From DASSWG01 sp041689995 (GTDB lineage Bacteria > Bacteroidota > Bacteroidia > Flavobacteriales > Flavobacteriaceae), in NCBI GenBank assembly GCA_041689995.1, contig JBDNFD010000105.1, forward strand, positions 1 to 18,229: 18,229 nucleotides of DNA. The letters run 5' to 3'. This document shows positions 1 through 7,126 of this stretch, piece by piece. How positions within the stretch are numbered: position 1 is the stretch's first letter; each line of letters starts with the position of its first letter. The notes under the pieces were generated by a model, which saw only the letters and a list, made by a program, of their open reading frames with translations, made no database searches and was not told the origin of the DNA. A program made the position numbers and the translations under genes.

Positions 1-84
1 ATAACTCATAACTCATAACTCATAACTCATAACTCATAACTCATAACTCATAACTCATAACTCATAACTCATAACTCATAACTC
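1..84. repeat. Heptanucleotide tandem array, 12 copies of ATAACTC
   Basis: Twelve perfect, contiguous copies of the 7-bp unit ATAACTC fill the start of the window, so the array probably continues to the left. It ends 8 bp before the stop codon of the minus-strand symporter gene, in that gene's 3' flank. No internal variation is present, which points to recent expansion by slippage. It is one of four 7-bp arrays in the window; the others have different unit sequences. Confidence 0.97.
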
Positions 85-92
85 CTCATTGT

Positions 93-1820
93 TTATTCCA
101 CCTTCTTCCAATAATGAACCAGCATCCAAGCAGAAATGCAACAAATAACGCCACTAATTCCGGCGAATAGGAAATCTTTATACAAGAAGAAACCGGTGCC
201 AAAAAGTAAACTGTAAATGCCGATAGTGCCTGCAAAAAATGCCGTGATTTTATATCCGAAATTATGAAATTTCCCTTCTTTGTCGAAAACTAATTTTTCA
301 AATGAATCAAGAGTGGCCTTTTTGGAAGGTTTGGTCAAAAACGTGACCAGCACCCAAGCCACGGTTGTAACTGCAACTCCGATCACCAGTTGCCAATGGG
401 TTTCTAGCTCAAAAAGGGGAACATTCAATTTTGAATTTACAAAAAAGAAAATGGCAATCAAAAAGGAAACAACCATTGCCGTAATTTCGCTATACGGATT
501 AATACGTTGCCAGAACCAACGCAAAATAAACAACAATCCTGTTCCGGCCCCAATTTGTAGCAATAGGTTAAAAGCTTCACGTGCTTCCTCCAAAATCAAT
601 GATAAAAAGCCAGCACAGACCATCATGATAAGTATGGAAAGTCGGCCCACCAAAACCTTATTTTTTTCCGAAGCGTTTGGATTGATGAACCGTGCATAAA
701 AATCATTCACTACATAACTACTTCCCCAGTTTAAATGAGTGGAAATCGTGCTCATGAATGCTGCGATCAAAGAGGTGAGAACAAGCCCCAATAAACCAAC
801 GGGCAGGAAAGTGAGCATGGCGGCGTAAGACATATCTGGGCGAACAAAATTTTTGTCCAAATCGGGGAAAGCTGTCCCCAAACTGGCCAAATCCGGATAA
901 ATAACAATCGAAGCCATCCCAATGAGAATCCACGGCCAAGGACGGATAGCGTAATGTGCCACATTAAAATATAAAGTTGCCCAGATAGCATGTTTTTCGT
1001 TTTTTGCCGCCAACATGCGTTGGGCAATATATCCGCCGCCGCCAGGTTCAGAGCCGGGATACCACACGCTCCACCATTGTACTGCCAATGGAATTACCAA
1101 TAAGGGAATAAAAATTTCCGGATTAGTGAAATCTGGAAACATGGCGGTTTTTGAAGCGACCTCAGGATGAGCCAGTAAGTTGGACAAACCACCAATTTCA
1201 GGCATATTTATAATGTATATTGTTGCCCAAATACTTCCGACCATAGCAATTATAAATTGAAAGAAATCCGTGACCAACACCCCTTTTAAGCCGCCCAACA
1301 TCGAATAAAAAACCGTGATTATGGAAGCAATGATCAGGGTTTGTGCTTCATTGAGGCCAAACAACAATTGCCCTATTTTTATGGCAGCCAAACAAACCGT
1401 TGCCATAATGATTATGTTGAAAAACACGCCTAAATATACGGCCCTAAATCCACGAAGAATGGCCGCACTTTTTCCGCTATAACGAATTTCATAAAATTCC
1501 AAATCGGTGGTAATGTTGCTGCGGCGCCAGAGTTTGGCGTAGAAAAAAACGGTCACCATTCCTGTTAATAGGAAGCTCCACCAAATCCAATTTCCAAAAA
1601 CTCCGTCTTTTCTAACAATACCTGCCACTAACCCGGGCGTGTCCACGGCAAAAGTGGTTGCTACCATAGAAGTTCCCAGCAGCCACCACGGCATGTTTCG
1701 TCCTGAAAGAAAAAAATTGGTCGAATCTTTTCCGCTTTGCCGCGAAACGACCAAACCAATGACCAAACTAAATAGGAAAAAGGCGATGATGATGAGCCAA
1801 TCTATAGTATTTAAAATCAT
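93..1820 (-). CDS. Sodium:solute symporter (SSS family)
   Basis: This 575-residue, strongly hydrophobic inner-membrane protein has about 13-15 predicted membrane segments, normal for the sodium:solute symporter family, which uses the Na+ gradient to import sugars, amino acids or other small organic solutes. Family hallmarks are visible: FFLSGRNMPWW near residues 37-47 after the first helix, and GGLKGVLVTDFFQF at 176-189, the classic SSS signature. A second conserved stretch, STISTHLNWGSSYVVND, lies in the second half. The start is the ATG at 1818-1820. The gene lies 72 bp downstream of ridA on the same strand with no obvious terminator or promoter between them, so cotranscription is likely. 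The substrate cannot be read from the sequence; pairing with RidA only hints at amino-acid or amine metabolism. Family assignment is secure, substrate unknown. Confidence 0.93.
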   Translation of the reverse strand: MILNTIDWLIIIAFFLFSLVIGLVVSRQSGKDSTNFFLSGRNMPWWLLGTSMVATTFAVDTPGLVAGIVRKDGVFGNWIWWSFLLTGMVTVFFYAKLWRRSNITTDLEFYEIRYSGKSAAILRGFRAVYLGVFFNIIIMATVCLAAIKIGQLLFGLNEAQTLIIASIITVFYSMLGGLKGVLVTDFFQFIIAMVGSIWATIYIINMPEIGGLSNLLAHPEVASKTAMFPDFTNPEIFIPLLVIPLAVQWWSVWYPGSEPGGGGYIAQRMLAAKNEKHAIWATLYFNVAHYAIRPWPWILIGMASIVIYPDLASLGTAFPDLDKNFVRPDMSYAAMLTFLPVGLLGLVLTSLIAAFMSTISTHLNWGSSYVVNDFYARFINPNASEKNKVLVGRLSILIMMVCAGFLSLILEEAREAFNLLLQIGAGTGLLFILRWFWQRINPYSEITAMVVSFLIAIFFFVNSKLNVPLFELETHWQLVIGVAVTTVAWVLVTFLTKPSKKATLDSFEKLVFDKEGKFHNFGYKITAFFAGTIGIYSLLFGTGFFLYKDFLFAGISGVICCISAWMLVHYWKKVE

Positions 1821-1892
1821 GGGCTAAAATTGAATTTTATCGAATGGAGATTATTATCGGATAATTTAAAGTTTAATTCTTCAGAAAACAGA

Positions 1893-2273
1893 TCATTTTC
1901 CAGCGATCAAACTGATTTCTACATTCACAAATTTCGGCAGGTTGGCGACTTCTACGGTTTCACGTGCCGGGGCAGTTTTCTCGTCGAAATAGGCGCTATA
2001 CACAGTATTTATTTCTGAGAAATCATTCATATCGCTCAGAAAGATGGATGTTTTCAAAACATTTTCAAATGTCATTCCCGCCTCGGTTAAAATAGCTTTT
2101 AAATTTTCTAAAACCTGCTTGGTTTCAATTTGGATGGAACCTTGTGCCAATTTATTGGTTTTCGGATCGATAGCAATTTGTCCTGAAACAAATAACATAT
2201 TTCCATATAATACTGCTTGATTATAGGCTCCTATCGGTGCAGGCGCATTTTTAGTGTTGATTATTTTTTTCAT
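1893..2273 (-). CDS. ridA: RidA family reactive enamine/imine deaminase
   Basis: The 126-residue product matches the full length of the YjgF/YER057c/UK114 (RidA) family. These trimeric cytosolic proteins hydrolyse reactive 2-aminoacrylate and related enamines/imines released by PLP enzymes. Visible hallmarks are the N-terminal NAPAPIGAYNQAV segment, the FVSGQIA strand, the PARETVEVANLPK block carrying the conserved active-site arginine, and the closing VEISLIAG strand with the conserved glutamate. The start ATG at 2271-2273 is preceded by a good Bacteroidota-type promoter at 2311-2340. It is the first gene of a probable two-gene unit with the symporter and is divergent from pepT. The exact physiological substrate within the family is an inference. 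Confidence 0.95.
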   Translation of the reverse strand: MKKIINTKNAPAPIGAYNQAVLYGNMLFVSGQIAIDPKTNKLAQGSIQIETKQVLENLKAILTEAGMTFENVLKTSIFLSDMNDFSEINTVYSAYFDEKTAPARETVEVANLPKFVNVEISLIAGK

Positions 2274-2310
2274 GAAGAAATTTTTATACTTTTTTCTAAG
2301 TGATGATGGT

Positions 2311-2340
2311 CAAAGATATATTTTTTTGCCGATTTGCAAC
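2311..2340 (-). promoter_or_regulatory. Bacteroidota-type promoter for ridA
   Basis: Read on the minus strand, TATCTTTG (2311-2318) matches the -7 consensus TAnnTTTG exactly. GTTG (2337-2340) stands 18 bp upstream in place of the -33 TTTG. Transcription would begin near 2304, giving a leader of about 30 nt before the ridA ATG. Confidence 0.55.
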
Positions 2341-2406
2341 ATGCTATTTTAACCTAGGACAATAAAATTATCTGGATAATGAATGGAATAAGTGGGTCAA
2401 AAAAAT

Positions 2407-2414
2407 TATTTTTG
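2407..2414 (+). promoter_or_regulatory. Possible -7 box for pepT
   Basis: TATTTTTG matches TAnnTTTG and would give a leader of about 80 nt before the pepT start. No convincing TTTG element is seen 18-21 bp upstream, so this is only a candidate. Confidence 0.3.
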
Positions 2415-2500
2415 TATAAAGTTTGAAACGTTTCCAAAGGAGGGAATTCATCTCAATTTCTAAGAGAAAGCATTAATTTTAAATAAAACACCTTACTTCC

Positions 2501-3745
2501 ATGATCGAAAAAAAACCTTTGATAGAAAGATTTATCAGTTACATCACCATTGACACAGAAAGTGATCCGACAAGTGATAGTACACCGAGCACAGAAAAAC
2601 AGTGGAATTTGGCCAATAAGCTATTCGCAGAACTACAAGCCATGGGCATGTCCGAAGTTTCCATCGATGAGAATGCGTATGTGATGGCAACACTTCCGTC
2701 GAATGTAGACCACAAAGTGCCAACAATCGGGTTCATTTCCCACATTGATACCTCCCCTGATTTCACCGGAAAAAACGTGAATCCTCAAGTTGTGGAAAAC
2801 TATGACGGAAAGGATATTGTGTTGAATGAAGAAAAAGATATCATTCTTTCTCCCGATTATTTTGATGATTTGTTGCAATATAAAGGTCAAACTTTGATTA
2901 CGACCGACGGGGAAACGCTTTTGGGTGCTGATGATAAAGCAGGGGTGACAGAAATTATGGAAGCAATGAAATACATGTTGGCGAATCCAGCAGTTAAACA
3001 TGGAAAAATCCGGGTTTGTTTTCCGCCAGATGAAGAAATTGGTCGGGGCGCGCATAAATTCGATGTGAAAAAATTTGGAGCAGATTGGGCATATACAATG
3101 GACGGAAGTCAAATTGGAGAACTGGAATTTGAAAATTTCAATGCGGCCGGGGCCGATGTTACAGTGATCGGAAAAATCGTTCATCCGGGCTATGCCAAGG
3201 GAAAAATGGTGAATAGTATGTACATCGCCCAAGATTTCATCAGTTCTTTGCCCAAACTCGAAACACCCGAACACACCGAGGATAGGGAAGGTTTTTTTCA
3301 TCTCACTTCAATGAAGGGAAAGGTAGAGGAAACCAAATTGCATTATATTATCCGTGATCATGACCGCAAACATTTCGAGGCCAGAAAAGAAGTGATGTTG
3401 AATTTGGCTTCCGAAATTAATTCTCAATATGATAAAGAGGTCGTAACCGTGGAAATAAAAGATCAATATTTTAACATGCGGGAAAAAGTGGAACCTGTGA
3501 TGCACATTGTGGATCTCGCAGAATCGGCTATGGAAGCCGTTGGTGTGACACCCGATATCAAGCCCATTCGCGGCGGGACCGATGGAGCGCAACTTAGTTT
3601 TATGGGGTTGCCTTGCCCCAATATTTTTGCGGGAGGCCACAATTTTCATGGAAAGTATGAATATGTTCCCGTGGAAAGTATGCAAAAAGCGGTGGAGGTA
3701 ATTATAAAAATTGCCGAAATGGCTGCCGAGAAAGATAAGACCTAA
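2501..3745 (+). CDS. pepT: Peptidase T (tripeptide aminopeptidase, M20B)
   Basis: This is a 414-residue cytosolic zinc metallopeptidase that removes N-terminal residues from tripeptides. The length is the usual one for PepT. Metal and catalytic residues expected for M20 enzymes are present: H81 and D83 in HIDTSPD, the bridging D144 in LLGADDKAG, the E178-E179 pair in PPDEEIGRGAH, D201 in TMDGSQIGELE, and H380 in FAGGHNFHGKYE. The dimerisation/lid domain falls between about 205 and 330. The ATG at 2501 gives the standard N-terminus (LIERFISYITIDTESD). The next gene starts 36 bp downstream on the same strand and the pair ends at a strong terminator, suggesting a bicistronic unit. Confidence 0.96.
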   Translation: MIEKKPLIERFISYITIDTESDPTSDSTPSTEKQWNLANKLFAELQAMGMSEVSIDENAYVMATLPSNVDHKVPTIGFISHIDTSPDFTGKNVNPQVVENYDGKDIVLNEEKDIILSPDYFDDLLQYKGQTLITTDGETLLGADDKAGVTEIMEAMKYMLANPAVKHGKIRVCFPPDEEIGRGAHKFDVKKFGADWAYTMDGSQIGELEFENFNAAGADVTVIGKIVHPGYAKGKMVNSMYIAQDFISSLPKLETPEHTEDREGFFHLTSMKGKVEETKLHYIIRDHDRKHFEARKEVMLNLASEINSQYDKEVVTVEIKDQYFNMREKVEPVMHIVDLAESAMEAVGVTPDIKPIRGGTDGAQLSFMGLPCPNIFAGGHNFHGKYEYVPVESMQKAVEVIIKIAEMAAEKDKT

Positions 3746-3781
3746 TAAGAAGGTTTATATGAAAGATTAATTAGAATAAAT

Positions 3782-4366
3782 ATGTCCGTAAAATCAGTTG
3801 ACGAATATATCCAAAAGCATGTGCATTGGCGATCGGAATTGGAACAATTCCGAGAAATGATCCTCATGACCGGATTGGAAGAAGCCCTTAAAGGGGTCGC
3901 GCCGATTTATATGTTGGACGGAAAAAACCTAGTGGGAATGGCTGCCTTCAAAAATCACGTGGCACTTTGGTTCCACCAGGGCGCTTTGCTGAAGGAAAAC
4001 ACACAATTGTTGATTAGCTCAAATGAATCCACTAAATCTTTGCGACAAATACGATTTGAAAAAGGTGATCGAATAAACACAGATGTGATTCGCAATTATG
4101 TTTTGGAAGCAGTCCAAAAGCAAAGGGAAGGAAAGGAAATTAAGCCCGAGCGAAATAAGGAGTTTGAAATCCCTGAGGAACTGATTCGGGTTTTTAAAAA
4201 CAATTCCACATTTGAAAAAGCATTTAAAGAAATTTCCTTTGGAAAGCAACGGGAGTATTGCGAATTTATAGTTACGGCAAAACGAGAGACCACCAAACAA
4301 AATAGGATCGAAAAAATAACCCCCATGATTTTAGGCAGAAAAGGATTGTACGACAAATATAAATAA
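3782..4366 (+). CDS. DUF1801 / YdeI-like protein
   Basis: This 194-residue soluble protein has two recognisable parts. Residues about 15-115 resemble DUF1801 (YdhG-like, frataxin-type fold), with the MLDGKNLVGMAAFKNHVALWF strand pair and RQIRFEKGD. Residues about 130-190 resemble the YdeI/OmpD-associated family C-terminal helical segment, with IPEEL near 139-143 and a helix containing FEKAFKEIS. Proteins of this arrangement are common in Bacteroidota and have no settled function; proposals in the literature include metal handling and bacteriocin tolerance. It follows pepT by 36 bp and ends directly at the terminator hairpin. No signal peptide or membrane segment is seen. Confidence 0.8.
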   Translation: MSVKSVDEYIQKHVHWRSELEQFREMILMTGLEEALKGVAPIYMLDGKNLVGMAAFKNHVALWFHQGALLKENTQLLISSNESTKSLRQIRFEKGDRINTDVIRNYVLEAVQKQREGKEIKPERNKEFEIPEELIRVFKNNSTFEKAFKEISFGKQREYCEFIVTAKRETTKQNRIEKITPMILGRKGLYDKYK

Positions 4367-4416
4367 CTAAAAAGCCTTTCTATTTGCGATTATGCAAACA
4401 GAAAGGCTTTTTAGTT
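4365..4416. terminator. Bidirectional intrinsic terminator
   Basis: AACTAAAAAGCCTTTCT (4365-4381) pairs perfectly with 4400-4416, a 17-bp stem. An additional inner TTTGC/GCAAA pairing (4383-4387 with 4394-4398) closes a 6-nt loop. Runs of A on one side and T on the other let it act in both directions, which fits its place between the convergent pepT-DUF1801 unit and the minus-strand lipoprotein gene. The left arm starts inside the TAA stop of the plus-strand gene. Confidence 0.92.
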
Positions 4417-4471
4417 AATAGATTGATTTTTTAGACCTCCTTATTGGGAGTCTATAATCCGAAAAATCGTT

Positions 4472-4996
4472 TTAATCAAAGTATGGACTTCCAAACTGTT
4501 CATAGGTTTCAACCGTACAACCTTCACCACTTTGTTTAGATGCATAAACAACATTATCATCATTTAAATAAGTAATGGTGAACGTCGTCCCTTCCAAGTC
4601 TATGGAATTTTTATTTGAATTGGACCATTCCCAGCTTGAATAAACATCTGGAGTGCCATCAGTTCCATATTTTGATGCAAGGTCACCATTGGGATAAAAA
4701 GCAACGTAATATCCATCACCTTCATAATCAGTGGAATCATCATATTCTGGGCAATTACTGGAAGTTAATGCTTGTATGTGCATTTCCCACCATTTTTGAG
4801 TATTGGTGTTTTTGGGCTCGCCCTCGGAATTGCTAAACCCGGTCAAGGTTTCATTTCTTAATTCTTTTGCGACAATTTCCCCAGTGGGAACGTTGTCGCT
4901 AAATTTGGTGCTCCCGCCGCCGCCGCCGTCTTTTGAGCAGCCTATCGAAAATAGGGTAACCGATAGGAACATTACAAGTAGTTTTGCTTTTTTCAT
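4472..4996 (-). CDS. Small lipoprotein of unknown function
   Basis: Starting at the ATG at 4994-4996 the product is 174 residues. It begins with a short basic segment (MKKAK) and a hydrophobic core ending in SIGC, a lipobox that places the acylated cysteine at residue 20. A glycine-rich linker (KDGGGGGS) follows. The mature part is acidic and rich in Tyr, Asp and Ser, with repeated Trp/aromatic strands, and resembles secreted beta-type lipoproteins. An upstream in-frame ATG at 5030-5032 would add 12 residues before the signal peptide and overlaps the predicted -7 box, so the shorter start is preferred. It appears to be transcribed alone, between the convergent terminator and the yajC terminator. 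I do not recognise a family for the mature domain. Confidence 0.82.
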   Translation of the reverse strand: MKKAKLLVMFLSVTLFSIGCSKDGGGGGSTKFSDNVPTGEIVAKELRNETLTGFSNSEGEPKNTNTQKWWEMHIQALTSSNCPEYDDSTDYEGDGYYVAFYPNGDLASKYGTDGTPDVYSSWEWSNSNKNSIDLEGTTFTITYLNDDNVVYASKQSGEGCTVETYEQFGSPYFD

Positions 4997-5025
4997 TTTG
5001 TGGGTTTTTATGAGTTTGTTTAAAG

Positions 5026-5033
5026 CAAACATA
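5026..5033 (-). promoter_or_regulatory. -7 promoter box for the lipoprotein gene
   Basis: On the minus strand this reads TATGTTTG, a full match to TAnnTTTG, and would start transcription about 22-25 nt before the chosen ATG at 4996. The -33 region falls in an A/T-rich hairpin (5050-5079) with no exact TTTG. Confidence 0.4.
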
Positions 5034-5049
5034 CGGGATAGTATGGTAC

Positions 5050-5079
5050 TAAAAAATACCTCTTTTAAGGTATTTTTTA
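5050..5079. other. A/T-rich perfect inverted repeat upstream of the lipoprotein promoter
   Basis: TAAAAAATACCT (5050-5061) pairs with 5068-5079 around a 6-nt loop, a 12-bp perfect stem. It sits where the -33 element of the lipoprotein promoter would fall. It could be a regulator site, or an extra weak terminator downstream of the yajC operon. Low GC makes it a poor terminator. Confidence 0.45.
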
Positions 5080-5200
5080 AATTACTGGAATGATGGTTTT
5101 ATTTGAGCGATTATTTTGGTTTGACGATTCTTTTTCTGGTAGAAAAATGGAGATAGGATAATGATACTTATTCTAAAGTATCTTTTTCAGACGACCAAAC

Positions 5201-5237
5201 AAAAGAAAGCCCATCCAATTTGGAAAGGCTTTCTTTT
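5201..5237 (-). terminator. Intrinsic terminator of the nusB-yajC operon
   Basis: AAAAGAAAGCC (5201-5211) pairs perfectly with GGCTTTCTTTT (5227-5237). An inner TCCA/TGGA pairing (5214-5217 with 5221-5224) extends the hairpin. It begins about 20 bp beyond the yajC stop codon on the minus strand, and the outer stem arms supply the U-rich end. Confidence 0.82.
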
Positions 5238-5257
5238 ATATAAAGTCTGACTTGTCC

Positions 5258-5557
5258 TTAACTCGCGGTTTTTCCGGAAAGGTTTTCGTTCAGTTTCTGG
5301 CTCATTTCCATGGAAAGGGAAGAGCGGTCAAAAGTAATTTTTCCCGCACCTGTCTCGATTACAACAGAATTGAGTTTTTCACTGAAGTCGGCAATTTTTC
5401 CGTGCATTCCACTTTTGGTAATGATACGGTCGCCTTTTTTCAATTCACGAGCGAAAACTTTTTCCTTTTTTTGACGTTGCATTTGTGGTCTTATCATAAA
5501 AAAATAGATGACCACCCCCATCAAAATAAGGGGCGCAAACTGTGTTAATTGATCCAT
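5258..5557 (-). CDS. yajC: Preprotein translocase subunit YajC
   Basis: This is a 99-residue inner-membrane accessory subunit of the Sec translocase (SecDF-YajC). The single N-terminal membrane helix spans about residues 8-23 and ends in the family signature FFMIRPQMQRQK. The small cytosolic beta domain follows with LKKGDRIITKSGMHGKI, matching the typical YajC KxGDxVxTxGGxxGxV pattern. It is the last gene of the operon, 3 bp downstream of the DUF1573 lipoprotein, and is followed by a terminator. Confidence 0.95.
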   Translation of the reverse strand: MDQLTQFAPLILMGVVIYFFMIRPQMQRQKKEKVFARELKKGDRIITKSGMHGKIADFSEKLNSVVIETGAGKITFDRSSLSMEMSQKLNENLSGKTAS

Positions 5558-5560
5558 AGG

Positions 5561-6040
5561 TTATTTTTGGGTCGGCGTTCCGGTGGCCGCAGCTGCAGGT
5601 GTTACGTCCGCTTTGATCCGAATTACTTCTTTACCTTTTTCGGTGTTCGCAGTAATGGTGACCGATTTGTTTTGAATATTTTTCTTTCCGCGTGAATTGA
5701 ATTTCACGACCATTTTACTGGAGTCCCCTGGAGCAATTGATTCACCTTTGGGCCAAGTTGGCACGGTGCATCCACAGCTTCCTTTTGCTGCTGTGATCAC
5801 CAATGGGGCTTCACCTGTGTTAGTGAATTTAAATGTGTGTTCCACAACATCGCCTTCATTGATGGTTCCAAAGTCGAAACTTTCTTCTTCGAATTTCATT
5901 TCTGGAAATTCGTTAGCTTTTGCGTCGCGTACTGCTGCTTCTTCAACATTTTCCGCTTTTACTTTGTCGGCTGCATTGTCTTTACAGGAAGTAAAAACCA
6001 TGGCTGTAACGGCGGCCAACATTAAAATTCCTTTTTTCAT
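5561..6040 (-). CDS. DUF1573 domain lipoprotein
   Basis: The product has 159 residues. A basic start (MKKG), a hydrophobic core and the lipobox FTSC place the acylated cysteine at residue 19. A charged Ala/Glu-rich linker runs to about residue 47. One DUF1573 domain follows, an Ig-like beta sandwich with the family hallmarks FDFGTINEGDVVEHTFKFTNTG and the paired cysteines in GSCGCTVP. The last 15 residues are a low-complexity Ala/Thr/Pro tail. Its molecular role is unknown. The gene order nusB - DUF1573 - yajC recurs across Flavobacteriia, and here it is separated from nusB by 66 bp and from yajC by 3 bp. Confidence 0.92.
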   Translation of the reverse strand: MKKGILMLAAVTAMVFTSCKDNAADKVKAENVEEAAVRDAKANEFPEMKFEEESFDFGTINEGDVVEHTFKFTNTGEAPLVITAAKGSCGCTVPTWPKGESIAPGDSSKMVVKFNSRGKKNIQNKSVTITANTEKGKEVIRIKADVTPAAAATGTPTQK

Positions 6041-6106
6041 TTTTTTACTTTTTTAATGGTTTATAATTGAATTTTTCAAGGGCTAAAAATAAGAAAAATT
6101 ATCGGA

Positions 6107-7048
6107 CTACATAAGTCCCCGCCCCATTTTATTTAATTTGCCGTCGGCTTGGTATTCTTTGGAGATTTTATCCAGCACCCCGTTGATGAAAATACTGCTT
6201 TTTGGTGTGCTATATTCCTTGGCGATTTCCAAATATTCATTGATGGTAACCTTTACAGGAATGGACGGAAATTTCAGGAATTCACAAATTGCCATTTTCA
6301 AAAGCACCGTGTCGATCTCGGCAATACGCTCGATGTCCCAGTTTGGGGTTTTGCCCACTATTTCTTGGTCGAAAGCGCTGTTGTTCAAAAATGTTTTTCG
6401 GAAGAGTTCAACAGCAAATTCTTTGTCTTCTATATTTTTAAAAAGTCTGGGGACTTCCAAAATTTCAACGCTAATTTTTGTTTTTTGCAGCATTTTCAAT
6501 ATCGTGGTGTTCACGATGGGCAAATCATCCAACCAAGTGAGTTTATTGTCTTCTAGGAATTCGTACAATTTATCATTCGGGGCGATTATTTCCTTGAAAA
6601 TTGCAATAATGAACTCTTTATCTTCTTTAAAAGAGGTTTCAGTGGTTTCTAAATAATCTTTATAACGTTCGCTGTTTTTTATTTCTTCCCAAATAATGAA
6701 GACATATTCATCACTGATTTTCCAGTGGTTCAATTTGCGCTGTTCCAGAAGTGCATCGATTTTTGTGCTATCATCGATTAATTTGATGATTCGGTTTTCA
6801 ATAAATTTTCTGTTAGGATTTTTTTCAGCGACAGTGGCAAGGTGTTTTTGCTGTGATTTTTCCATGAAGTTTTCCGCTAAGTTTCGAATTTCCACAAAAA
6901 GGGATAAATTCAAAAGGAAAAGATCATACATTCCTTCCATGGATTTCAACAAGAATTTTTCCTCGACATTTAAATCATCATTTTTTGCTTGTTCGATGGC
7001 ATAGAGCGATTGCATTGTTTTCACCCTGATATGTCGTCTTGTTAACAT
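6107..7048 (-). CDS. nusB: Transcription antitermination protein NusB (long Bacteroidota form)
   Basis: The 313-residue protein is about twice the size of E. coli NusB. It begins with MLTRRHIRVKTMQSLYAIEQ, the conserved NusB-type first helix that contacts boxA RNA and NusE. A long, charged helical insertion, typical of Bacteroidota NusB, occupies about residues 30-185. The canonical C-terminal NusB half follows, including DIERIAEIDTVLLKMAICEFL, PVKVTINEYLEIAKEYSTPKS and FINGVLDKI. It acts in rRNA antitermination complexes in the cytoplasm. It heads the operon with the DUF1573 lipoprotein and yajC. The start at 7046-7048 is the only one that keeps the conserved N-terminus. Confidence 0.95.
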   Translation of the reverse strand: MLTRRHIRVKTMQSLYAIEQAKNDDLNVEEKFLLKSMEGMYDLFLLNLSLFVEIRNLAENFMEKSQQKHLATVAEKNPNRKFIENRIIKLIDDSTKIDALLEQRKLNHWKISDEYVFIIWEEIKNSERYKDYLETTETSFKEDKEFIIAIFKEIIAPNDKLYEFLEDNKLTWLDDLPIVNTTILKMLQKTKISVEILEVPRLFKNIEDKEFAVELFRKTFLNNSAFDQEIVGKTPNWDIERIAEIDTVLLKMAICEFLKFPSIPVKVTINEYLEIAKEYSTPKSSIFINGVLDKISKEYQADGKLNKMGRGLM

Positions 7049-7070
7049 AGTGTTGGAAGAACTTTAAATA

Positions 7071-7099
7071 TTAAAAAAGGGCTAAAAACTTTTAGCCCT
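7071..7099 (-). terminator. Intrinsic terminator of leucine dehydrogenase gene
   Basis: AGGGCTAAA (7078-7086) pairs with TTTAGCCCT (7091-7099) around a 4-nt loop. On the minus strand it is followed by a run of six U (complement of 7073-7078). It lies just past the dehydrogenase stop codon and just before nusB. Confidence 0.88.
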
Positions 7100-7100
7100 G

Positions 7101-7108
7101 CAAAATTA
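7101..7108 (-). promoter_or_regulatory. Possible -7 box for the nusB operon
   Basis: On the minus strand this reads TAATTTTG, matching TAnnTTTG, with a predicted start near 7094, inside the terminator hairpin of the upstream gene. No good -33 element is seen. A transcript starting here would lack the full hairpin and so would not be terminated by it. Confidence 0.3.
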
Positions 7109-7126
7109 CTATTTTTTTGGGTACGC

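Noticed and set aside
1..84. CRISPR array
   Set aside because: The unit is a 7-bp contiguous repeat with no spacers and no cas genes nearby. The same applies to the other three heptamer arrays.
2633..3301. Long open frame of about 222 codons on the minus strand inside pepT
   Set aside because: It is antisense to an unmistakable peptidase T, its translation is rich in Cys, His and Phe with no recognisable domain, and it has no sensible start context.
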